DNA from: JAYWIG01 sp043789035
GTDB lineage: Bacteria; Pseudomonadota; Gammaproteobacteria; Burkholderiales; Burkholderiaceae_E
Direction: 5' to 3'
Length of the DNA: 48,945 bases
NCBI GenBank assembly: GCA_043789035.1
Contig: JAYWIG010000168.1
Span: forward strand, 1 to 48,945
Every line of letters starts with the position of its first letter. The stretch's first letter is position 1. The notes under the pieces are model-generated. The model saw only the letters and a program-made list of their open reading frames with translations. It did not search any database and was not told the origin of the DNA. This document shows, in pieces, positions 42,160 through 48,945 of the stretch. The position numbers and the translations under genes are program-made.

Positions 42160-44472
42160 CTATAACTTCAAAATCACGTTATAGGCCTCTCTTTCGATTT
42201 CAATTGAGTTATCGGTCACGAAGCCTACACTCGTAACGAGCTGTTTCATGCCAATATTTTCTCGAAGCACCGAGCCAATTAACTGCTTAAGTCCTTTTTG
42301 TCTAGCATATTCAATGGCCTTCAAAAGCATCAAGCGCCCTAGCCCTTGCCGCTTTAAGTCAGACCTCACCACCAAAGCGAACTCGGCAGAAAATCCGTCC
42401 GGGTCGGATACGACTCGAACCACCGCTAGAGTTTGCTTTCCCCCATTTTCTGCACCGCGCTCAGCAATAAATGCCATTTCTCGGTCGTAGTCGATTTGCG
42501 TCAGCCTTGCAAGCTCGCTAGGCGAAAGCTCTCGTTTCGTAAAAAATATTCTCATTCGAATATCCTCCGGCGTTAAACGCTCTAAGAAACGCCGATGCTG
42601 CAGATCATCTTCTGGTCGAATCGGTCTTAAGATAATGTTCTCTGCGCCCCACAAGACTGATGCAATAAGCTCTTCAGGATAAGGAAGAATGGCAAAGTTC
42701 TTCACTCCTCCTGGTGCAGCAGCGCTAATTTGAATCTTTGCATCCAAAGCGACGATGCCGTATTCGTTGGCACAAAGCTTATTGATATCCATAGCGCGTA
42801 CTTCAGGGATATCAGCAAGCATTTTCGACATGGCCTGCAAAAAATCGGCAACATCGCCATTGCGTTCTGGTATCGAAATCTGTGTCGCCGCGATCAACTC
42901 ATGGGCAAGTATGCTGTTGAGAGGCGGTATCGCAACCGCAGCCGCAATCGTAACCTCATCTCTGCCAAGCTTCACAATTGGCCCAAATAATGGATCGACA
43001 AAAGACCCTGCATAGAGCTCGACTCCAACTCCAAATTCATAGTGTCCCGAAGTGTCGATACCGTATAGCTCAAGTATTTCGTTGGCTTCAATCGCTGAAA
43101 GCCACTCACGGCCTGCCGCGATTGCATCGGCGACGATTCGGCCCGTTTGTGTTTGTACTTTTCCGTATTCCGGGTTGATATGGTTTGATCGATTAGCAGG
43201 AACTTCCATCAGCAATTCTTGATGACGAAAGTAGGTTCTTATCATAGAGAACGCCAACACTGCCTCCTCTGGCGTTGAATAGTCTGCAATGCCCGCTTGC
43301 CGAAAACTTTCCCTAGCCTCTTGAGCGGATTCGTCACCAAGCCAACAGGCTGCGAGACGATTCGCTTGATCGCAAAACTCACTGACTATGCTCTTCGCAA
43401 GGAGATTATTTGGTGCCGCAAGGGTCGGTGCATGAATGACAAGCACGAAGGAATCAACTTCATCAGTTATTAGGTTTTTTATAGCATGCGCGTATGCACT
43501 AATCGTCGTATCGCTACCAAGCTCAACAATCGAAAATGGTAAGCCGTTCTTAGTTGCGTAGTTCGAAGCGATTTGCCTTGCGCCTACAGAATTACTCACG
43601 ATAGCAAGTTTCTCCCACCTTTTATTGCCACGATGGGTAAGCGCCATTACCGCCGTAAACAAGTCTTGCAGGGTATCCACACGCAACATCCCTGCTCGGG
43701 AAATCGCCGCATTCAACACGCTATTGGCAGAAGCTAAAGCCGCTTCCGAATCAACATTGGGAGCCTCCAATATGATCACAGGCTTATTTCGCGCAGCAGC
43801 ACGAGCCGCAGACATAAATTTTCGCGCCGACTTAATGGTGTCGACATAGAGAATAATCGCTCGGGTCGAAGAATCAGATCCTAAAAAATCAAGGCAATCA
43901 GCAACATCAACATCGCTGCTCTCTCCAAGGCATATCACCTGCGAAAAACCAATATTGCGAGTCTTAGCCCAATCGAGTATGACATTCGAAAGTGCATTTG
44001 ATTGGGAGACGACCGCGAGCTCGCTCCGAATCGTTGTTATGGCTGAGACACTAGCATTAAGACCAATTTTCGGATTCAACAACCCCAGGCTATTTGGCCC
44101 CAAAATTCTGAGCATGTGAGGTTTTGCAGCTTGCAACATTTCTTGCGTCTGCTGTTCTGATAGCCCCGAGGTGGTGACAATTGCTGCCTTTACTTTTGCG
44201 GCACCCAATTCGCTCATCAGTGCAACAACCGTGTCGGGCGGTGTGCAAATAACCGCCAGATCAATGACCTCAGGCAAGTCCATCACCGACTTGTAAACCT
44301 GGGCATATTCCAAGAATTTGTATTTAAGATTTACTGGGTATAGCGCGCCTTCAAATTTTGCAGCTTTCAAATTATTCCAAACTGCATATCCCATGCTACC
44401 GGGTGTTGAAGACGCACCAATCAAGGCAATTGTTTTAGGATGAAATAGATGATCGAGATTTCGAATGCTCAT
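42160..44472 (-). CDS. Pat-type protein acetyltransferase (NDP-forming CoA ligase-like plus GNAT)
   Basis: The 770-residue protein combines a CoA-binding domain (about 8-135), a succinyl-CoA ligase-like region (about 150-415), a reduced ATP-grasp region (about 455-585) and a C-terminal GNAT domain (about 613-765, RPIRPEDDLQHRRFLERL, with the RQGLGR acetyl-CoA loop). From my knowledge of the family, active ligases carry an SHTG catalytic histidine where this protein has ALASANSVLNAAI (about 245-257), and the ATP-grasp domain seems to lack roughly 70 residues near position 474-481. The ligase part is therefore probably inactive. The protein resembles Salmonella Pat/E. coli PatZ, where GNAT acetylates metabolic enzymes such as acetyl-CoA synthetase. 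Site C lies 69 bases upstream. Confidence 0.82.
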   Translation of the reverse strand: MSIRNLDHLFHPKTIALIGASSTPGSMGYAVWNNLKAAKFEGALYPVNLKYKFLEYAQVYKSVMDLPEVIDLAVICTPPDTVVALMSELGAAKVKAAIVTTSGLSEQQTQEMLQAAKPHMLRILGPNSLGLLNPKIGLNASVSAITTIRSELAVVSQSNALSNVILDWAKTRNIGFSQVICLGESSDVDVADCLDFLGSDSSTRAIILYVDTIKSARKFMSAARAAARNKPVIILEAPNVDSEAALASANSVLNAAISRAGMLRVDTLQDLFTAVMALTHRGNKRWEKLAIVSNSVGARQIASNYATKNGLPFSIVELGSDTTISAYAHAIKNLITDEVDSFVLVIHAPTLAAPNNLLAKSIVSEFCDQANRLAACWLGDESAQEARESFRQAGIADYSTPEEAVLAFSMIRTYFRHQELLMEVPANRSNHINPEYGKVQTQTGRIVADAIAAGREWLSAIEANEILELYGIDTSGHYEFGVGVELYAGSFVDPLFGPIVKLGRDEVTIAAAVAIPPLNSILAHELIAATQISIPERNGDVADFLQAMSKMLADIPEVRAMDINKLCANEYGIVALDAKIQISAAAPGGVKNFAILPYPEELIASVLWGAENIILRPIRPEDDLQHRRFLERLTPEDIRMRIFFTKRELSPSELARLTQIDYDREMAFIAERGAENGGKQTLAVVRVVSDPDGFSAEFALVVRSDLKRQGLGRLMLLKAIEYARQKGLKQLIGSVLRENIGMKQLVTSVGFVTDNSIEIEREAYNVILKL

Positions 44473-44541
44473 AGCAAATCCAACAAATTGTGAAAATGCA
44501 TTGTCTTATATTCAATTAGCAACAAAGGTAAATTCTTTGAA

Positions 44542-44557
44542 TGTGCGCCAGCGTACA
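44542..44557 (-). promoter_or_regulatory. Crp/Fnr-type operator candidate, site C (Pat promoter)
   Basis: TGTGC-GCCAGC-GTACA on the plus strand, between the Pat-like gene (69 bases to its ATG) and pgm (26 bases to the TTG start). GCTAAT at 44520-44515 on the minus strand is a -10-like hexamer 32 bases from the site centre. TATAAG at 44510-44505 is an alternative -10 further away. Confidence 0.55.
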
Positions 44558-44583
44558 GACTCGATCAGAGTTCATAGGCAGCC

Positions 44584-46212
44584 TTGGCTACATTAATGGA
44601 TATAAAACAATTAATTGCTGCCTACTACACAAACGAGCCTGACCCAACCGTTCCAACACAACGCGTAAAGTTTGGGACCTCAGGCCACAGAGGCTGTGCA
44701 TTCGACAATACCTTTAACCACCATCATGTACAGGCAATTGCCCAAGCTATTTGCAATTATCGTCGGCGCAATGGTATCGATGGCCCACTATTTATGGGAA
44801 TGGATACACACGCGGTATCTCGCCCAGCGCTAAGCAGTGTTTTAGAGGTCCTGGCCGCTAATGGGGTCGACGTAATGCTTGCTTGCAACGACGAATACAC
44901 GCCCACGCCAGTCATCTCACATGCGATATTGCATTACAACCAGCATCGAATATCAGGCTCAACATCAGGCTTAAAGTCAGGCTTATCTGACGGTATTGTA
45001 GTAACGCCATCACACAACCCACCCCAAGACGGTGGCATCAAGTACAACCCACCGCATGGTGGGCCAGCTGGCAGTGATGTAACCAAATTGATTGAAGCGG
45101 AAGCTAACGAGTTCATCACCAATAAGATGAGTGGTTTACGGAGCATGCCGTATGTGGCCGCGCTTAATGTACCAACAACCCACATGCATGATTACTTAAA
45201 CTCATATGTTGATGATCTTGAAAACGTCATCGATATGCAGGCAATACGAGCCTCTAAAATTCGCATCGGAGTAGACCCACTCGGTGGCGCGGGTGTTCAT
45301 TACTGGCCTGCAATCGCAGAAAAGTACAAGATCGACTTAACCGTCATCAATAACCTTATCGATGCTAATTTTTCTTTCGTACCACCCGACTGGGACGGAA
45401 AGATCCGAATGGACCCTTCGTCGACTTATGCAATGCAAAGAGTCATTGAAAGCAAAGATCGCTTCGATATCGTATTTGCCTGCGACCCTGATCATGATAG
45501 ACACGGCATTGTTTGCCCCACTACTGGTCTTATGTCGGCAAATCAATACCAGCCTGCCGCTTTAGACTATTTACTGCAACACCGGCCAAATTGGACGGTG
45601 AGTTCAGCGGTAGGAAAAACCGCGGTTAACACACAGATGATTGATCGCGTAGCTTCAGCCCACCGCAGAAAAATATACGAAGTGCCAGTGGGTTTCAAAT
45701 GGTTTTCTAAAGGGCTACTTGATGGAACGCTCTGCTTCAGTTCGGAAGAAAGCGCAGGGGCCACCTTTGCTCGCAAGGACGGTAAGGTATGGACTACCGA
45801 TAAGGATGGCATGACAGCTGGGCTACTCGCAGCGGAAATCAAAGCCGTCACAGGCTCAAACCCTGCGCAACGATACGAACAGTTAAGGTCTGAATTGGGT
45901 GAATTTTTTTCAACCCGTATCGATGCTCCCGCCACCACCAGGGTTAAAAACGCTCTCGCTAATCTATCCCCAATGCAGGTCGTAAACAAGAAGCTCGCGG
46001 GCTACCCGATTGTTCAAGTACTTACTCGCGCACCTGGAAACTCCGCCTGCCTTGAAGGCTTAAAAGTGGTAACGGAGCAAGGCTGGTTTGCTGCAAGGCC
46101 ATCAGGAACTGAGCCGATCTTTAAAATTTACGCTGAGAGCTTTGTCAGCGGAGAACACCTGCAGCAAATCATCCTCCAAGCTGAATCACTGATCAACAAC
46201 CAACTCATCTAA
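44584..46212 (+). CDS. pgm: Phosphoglucomutase (alpha-D-glucose phosphate-specific)
   Basis: Interconverts glucose 1-phosphate and glucose 6-phosphate. The 542-residue protein matches the bacterial Pgm family. FGTSGHRG is near the N-terminus, the phosphoserine loop is TPSHNPP (S143, counted from the TTG start), the metal loop is DPDHDRHG and the phosphate-binding C-terminal motif is RPSGTEP. TTG at 44584 (AGG five bases upstream) or ATG at 44596 could be the start. A 12-residue run SGSTSGLKSGLS (124-135) next to the active-site loop comes from a 36-base tandem repeat. The enzyme fits glycogen or glucan synthesis and may supply UDP-glucose precursors for the cyclic glucan synthase. Confidence 0.93.
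   Translation: MATLMDIKQLIAAYYTNEPDPTVPTQRVKFGTSGHRGCAFDNTFNHHHVQAIAQAICNYRRRNGIDGPLFMGMDTHAVSRPALSSVLEVLAANGVDVMLACNDEYTPTPVISHAILHYNQHRISGSTSGLKSGLSDGIVVTPSHNPPQDGGIKYNPPHGGPAGSDVTKLIEAEANEFITNKMSGLRSMPYVAALNVPTTHMHDYLNSYVDDLENVIDMQAIRASKIRIGVDPLGGAGVHYWPAIAEKYKIDLTVINNLIDANFSFVPPDWDGKIRMDPSSTYAMQRVIESKDRFDIVFACDPDHDRHGIVCPTTGLMSANQYQPAALDYLLQHRPNWTVSSAVGKTAVNTQMIDRVASAHRRKIYEVPVGFKWFSKGLLDGTLCFSSEESAGATFARKDGKVWTTDKDGMTAGLLAAEIKAVTGSNPAQRYEQLRSELGEFFSTRIDAPATTRVKNALANLSPMQVVNKKLAGYPIVQVLTRAPGNSACLEGLKVVTEQGWFAARPSGTEPIFKIYAESFVSGEHLQQIILQAESLINNQLI
44953..44988 (+). repeat. Three tandem 12-bp units inside pgm
   Basis: Units TCAGGCTCAACA, TCAGGCTTAAAG and TCAGGCTTATCT give SGST, SGLK and SGLS in frame. 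The repeat is 12 bases long, so copy-number changes keep the frame. It lies just upstream of the phosphoserine loop, where E. coli Pgm (from memory) has a shorter segment. Confidence 0.7.
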
Positions 46213-46305
46213 CAAAGTAGGAAGGGTACTACGTCAAAACGTATCGCTCTCCTATGGCATGAAATAGCTCAAAACTTCACACTGATTTTTTACAAGGAAC
46301 ACTCA

Positions 46306-47688
46306 ATGACATATCAATCAGTGAACCCATTCAATGGTGAAGTTGGGCAGAAATATGCGACCGCAACCGACGCCGAAGTCGATTCGGCCCTACAAGCCGC
46401 TGATATGTGTTTCAAGATGTGGCGTTACGCAAGCTTTCAGGACCGCGCGGTGATCGCCGCGAAAGCCGCAGAAATATTACGACAGCGAGTTGATGAATTT
46501 GCCAACTTGGTTACGTTGGAAATGGGGAAACTGATTGAAGAGTCACGCGGTGAAGTTTTACTGAGTGCCGATATCATTGACTACTACGGAAAAAACGCAG
46601 AAAGTTTTTTAGAACCGAAGACCGTGAAAATGTTAAGCGGTGACGCATGGGTCGAGAGCACGCCAATTGGAGTGTTGCTAGGTGTACAACCGTGGAATTT
46701 CCCCTACTACCAGTTGGCACGCTTTGCGGCACCCAACCTGATGGCTGGCAATGTTGTAATGGTGAAACATGCAGCCATAATCCCGCAATGCGCCTTAGCG
46801 TTCGAAAAGTTGTGGCTTGAAGCTGGTGCACCGAAAGGCGCCTATACAAACCTCTTTGTGACTCATGAGCAGGTAAACCGCCTTATAGATGACCCGAAAA
46901 TTCGTGGCGTTGCTGTCACTGGTAGCGTTGAGGCAGGTCAAACCGTCGCTGAGCGTGCTGGAAAAAACATGAAAAAATCGACCATGGAGTTAGGCGGCAG
47001 TGACGCATTTATCGTGATGGACGATGCCGATATTGATAAGACGGTGAAGTGGGCTATGTGGGCCAAAATGAACAACAATGGCCAGTGCTGTATCGCCGCA
47101 AAGCGATTCATCCTCATCGATTCAATTGCCGACGAGTTTATGAAAAAATTCATCGCCGCAATGGCTGCTCTTAAACCAGGCGATCCGATGGATGCGTCAA
47201 CCACTATCGGACCAATGTCAACCGAGGCAGCTTTGTTAAAACTTATTGATCAGGTCGAGGCCGCCGTCGATGCTGGCGCAACGCTCGAGATGGGTGGCAA
47301 ACGCATCTCTCGACCCGGCGCTTTTATGGAACCCACAATATTAAGCAATATAGCGCCAACCAACTTTGCTTATTACGATGAATTCTTTGGCCCAGTGGCA
47401 CTGATATTTCGAGTGAAGAATGAAGCTGAGGCGATTGCCTTAGCGAACGATTCAGAATTCGGCTTAGGTGGATCGGTATTTACAAAGGACATTTCTAGAG
47501 GCAAAAGAATTGCGCGCGGCATAGATACGGGGATGGTGTTCATCAACCACCCCACGTGGACGGCACCAGAGTTGCCATTCGGCGGCGTGAAGAACTCGGG
47601 ATATGGTCGGGAACTATCATCGCTTGGCATCGAAGAATTCATGAACAAAAAGCTCGTTCGTGTGGCACTCATCGACGCTCCTGCCTAG
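46306..47688 (+). CDS. NAD(P)-dependent aldehyde dehydrogenase (Sad/YneI-like, succinate-semialdehyde type)
   Basis: The 460-residue protein has the ALDH motifs GVQPWNFPYYQ (N131), VTGSVEAGQTV, MELGGSDAFIV (general base E228) and NNNGQCCIAAKRF (nucleophile C262, preceded by C261). EPTILSNI, ELPFGGVKNSGYGRE and the 460-aa length fit the YneI/Sad class that oxidises succinate semialdehyde and related aldehydes. AAGGA seven bases before the ATG supports the start. It ends one base before the cytochrome c gene, so both are probably one transcript. The exact aldehyde is not visible. Confidence 0.9.
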   Translation: MTYQSVNPFNGEVGQKYATATDAEVDSALQAADMCFKMWRYASFQDRAVIAAKAAEILRQRVDEFANLVTLEMGKLIEESRGEVLLSADIIDYYGKNAESFLEPKTVKMLSGDAWVESTPIGVLLGVQPWNFPYYQLARFAAPNLMAGNVVMVKHAAIIPQCALAFEKLWLEAGAPKGAYTNLFVTHEQVNRLIDDPKIRGVAVTGSVEAGQTVAERAGKNMKKSTMELGGSDAFIVMDDADIDKTVKWAMWAKMNNNGQCCIAAKRFILIDSIADEFMKKFIAAMAALKPGDPMDASTTIGPMSTEAALLKLIDQVEAAVDAGATLEMGGKRISRPGAFMEPTILSNIAPTNFAYYDEFFGPVALIFRVKNEAEAIALANDSEFGLGGSVFTKDISRGKRIARGIDTGMVFINHPTWTAPELPFGGVKNSGYGRELSSLGIEEFMNKKLVRVALIDAPA

Positions 47689-47689
47689 C

Positions 47690-48271
47690 ATGAAAAACTA
47701 CGTCCATAGTTACTTGCAACTTTTGCTCGTTTTTCTTATGGTGGTGTTTGCGCACTCAGTTTTAGCTCAACAACCAGGAGAGTATCGAATTGTGAATGGC
47801 CAGGTTGACCCCGGCACCTATGTCGGCTGGAAGTTATTTCATTCCACCTGCTATGGCTGCCATGGCGAAAATGCCACAGGAACCGATCTAGCGCCCAACC
47901 TATTGAAACGCGTGCAAAACATGACGCCAAGAGCATTCGTCACCAAGGTACTTACCAGCTATCGCATTGTGCTTCCCGATACAGATGCACAGTCGCCCGA
48001 CGCATCGGCAAGTTACCGAGATCGAACAATGGACCGCACCATCGAGGATATATTACGAAGGGACAGGCAAAGCAAAATTCGTGTGGTCATGCCCGCTTGG
48101 GGAGGCGACCCTAAAGTCACTCCACATGTGCTTGATTTATTTGCCTATCTGACAGCACGCGCAGATGGAAAGCTTGCACCTGGAAAGCCCGTTCTAATGA
48201 CAAAACCCGCTGCAAAAAAACCTGCATTGAAAAAAGAGAAACCTATTGCTAAACATGCCGCTCGGGTTTAG
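47690..48271 (+). CDS. c-type cytochrome
   Basis: The ATG at 47690, one base after the aldehyde dehydrogenase stop, gives 193 residues. A signal peptide (MKNYVHSYLQLLLVFLMVVF, cleavage after VLA near residue 26) is followed by one haem-binding motif CYGCH (54-58). M134 in VVMPAWGGDP is the likely sixth ligand. The C-terminal tail is lysine- and proline-rich (KPAAKKPALKKEKP). It would carry electrons in the periplasm. The frame upstream of 47690 stays open but runs inside the dehydrogenase gene, and the signal peptide marks the true start. Its 3' end overlaps the next gene by 17 bases. Confidence 0.88.
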   Translation: MKNYVHSYLQLLLVFLMVVFAHSVLAQQPGEYRIVNGQVDPGTYVGWKLFHSTCYGCHGENATGTDLAPNLLKRVQNMTPRAFVTKVLTSYRIVLPDTDAQSPDASASYRDRTMDRTIEDILRRDRQSKIRVVMPAWGGDPKVTPHVLDLFAYLTARADGKLAPGKPVLMTKPAAKKPALKKEKPIAKHAARV

Positions 48272-48945
48272 CGGTTTACACTTAGTAACCCTCCACGGCT
48301 TTCTAACTGCGACAGCACTCTTCACCTATGTCATTACCACTCACCTAAGGCAGCAACGGCGACACCCCTCGGCAGCGATCGCTTGGATCTTGTTTATCCT
48401 GCTAGTGCCTTACATAGCGTTACCAAGCTATTTTATGTTTGGTTCGAGAAAACTTAAGCGGACGGCTGCTCGTGTTCAGCTAAGAGAAGCGACAAAGACA
48501 GAAAGTAGACCTTGGGCCGTAGCAACCGCGTTGGCGCTGCAGCAACCCGGCCCCATGAAATATCGACGACTAGTCATTCATCATGACGGGGCTCAAGCGC
48601 TTACCGCATTACTCGGTGTTATCGACCAAGCAACTCATTCCATCGACATTTGCACCTATATCTTGCGCAACGATGAAGTTGGCTCGGTTATTATTGACAG
48701 ACTTTGCCAAAAAGCCGTAAGAGGAGTTCAGGTGCGCCTTCTGCTCGATGGGTTTAGCAACTGGAATTTCTTTCGCCCAGACCTGCGAAAGCTTAAACAA
48801 GTGGGTGGCCAATATGCTCTTTTTGTTCCACCCCTGGGGTCGTCCTTAAAAGGCCGTACCAACTTACGCAACCACCGAAAGCTCGCAATTGCCGACGGAC
48901 AACTCGCAAACGCAAGGATGTGGAGCGGCGGTAGAAATTTAAGTG
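48255..48945 (+). CDS. Phospholipase D-type protein, cardiolipin synthase-like (C-terminus off the window)
   Basis: The ATG at 48255 lies inside the cytochrome c gene, and the frame stays open to the window end (230 codons). Two membrane segments (about residues 10-28 and 40-60) are followed by a PLD domain with the first HKD motif at NHRKLAIADG (H207, K209; the usual K-x4-D is present as K209 and D214) and SGGRNLS right at the edge. Cardiolipin synthases have two such motifs, so the second lies beyond the window. They condense two phosphatidylglycerols or use phosphatidylethanolamine. The assignment to cardiolipin synthase over other PLDs rests on the membrane anchors. Confidence 0.8.
   Translation, partial: MPLGFSGLHLVTLHGFLTATALFTYVITTHLRQQRRHPSAAIAWILFILLVPYIALPSYFMFGSRKLKRTAARVQLREATKTESRPWAVATALALQQPGPMKYRRLVIHHDGAQALTALLGVIDQATHSIDICTYILRNDEVGSVIIDRLCQKAVRGVQVRLLLDGFSNWNFFRPDLRKLKQVGGQYALFVPPLGSSLKGRTNLRNHRKLAIADGQLANARMWSGGRNLS

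Noticed and set aside
44953..44988. Tandem repeat in pgm as a CRISPR-like array
   Set aside because: Units are 12 bases without spacers and lie in frame inside a coding gene.

Overview
The window looks like chromosome of a betaproteobacterium, most likely Burkholderiales. This rests on the overall gene set (CbpA/CbpM pair, STAS-MlaE transport operon with an auxiliary lipoprotein, CheB-CheR-PAS fusion, stand-alone Crp/Fnr regulator, BON protein, Dps and phosphoketolase-acetate kinase) and on a moderate base composition. It is family-level inference, not a marker-gene result. No rRNA, tRNA, insertion sequence, prophage or CRISPR array was seen. Coding density is very high: no gene-free stretch exceeds about 210 bases and many neighbours overlap by 1 to 17 bases.

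Layout. 1-270: 5' part of a Phd/YefM antitoxin running off the left edge. 395-4591 (minus): a HAD phosphatase, phosphoketolase and acetate kinase. 4720-6080 (plus): a BON protein and a VIT1-like metal transporter. 6086-7612: small and membrane genes (64-aa protein, fatty acid hydroxylase-type protein, DUF2721 protein, a 49-aa membrane protein). 7706-13172 (minus): a five-gene overlapping operon of quinone-oxidoreductase-like protein, HlyD-type adaptor, FtsX-type permease, ABC ATPase and Na+/H+ antiporter. 13265-23652 (minus): a 79-aa protein, a 2747-aa cyclic beta-glucan synthase, an AI-2E-type permease and a secreted protein with a caspase-like His/Cys pattern. 23765-28192 (minus): response regulator-PAS, then MlaE, MlaF, MlaD and lipoprotein genes of a lipid-transport ABC system. 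28445-30762 (plus): a repeat-containing periplasmic protein, an OmpA-type protein and a Crp/Fnr regulator. 30733-33206 (minus): DJ-1/PfpI protein, CbpA, CbpM and a conserved protein. 33365-36823 (plus): YihY, Dps, AsmA. 36830-41463 (minus): CheB-CheR-PAS fusion and a histidine kinase. 41603-44472 (minus): a small secreted protein and a Pat-type acetyltransferase. 44584-48945 (plus): phosphoglucomutase, aldehyde dehydrogenase, cytochrome c and the start of a phospholipase D/cardiolipin synthase.

How it fits together. The set reads as a stress, envelope and carbon-overflow region. Phosphoketolase makes acetyl phosphate, acetate kinase turns it into acetate and ATP, phosphoglucomutase feeds glucose phosphates, and a Pat-like enzyme links acetyl-CoA to protein acetylation. 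Dps, CbpA/CbpM, DJ-1, BON and VIT proteins cover protein and metal/oxidative stress; the Mla-like system, cyclic glucan synthase, AsmA, OmpA and cardiolipin synthase cover the envelope.

Two things stand out. First, a 16-bp motif with Crp/Fnr geometry (NGTNC-NNNASC-GWACN) lies in six intergenic regions: all five divergent promoter regions and the promoter of the efflux operon. It has the same orientation each time and sits 51-82 bp from the leftward start codon. A -10-like hexamer lies 30-33 bp from the site centre in five of the six, the class II activator spacing. The Crp/Fnr gene at 30013 is the obvious candidate regulator. Second, two unrelated genes (HAD phosphatase and MlaD) have ATC exactly where an ATG is expected behind a good Shine-Dalgarno sequence.
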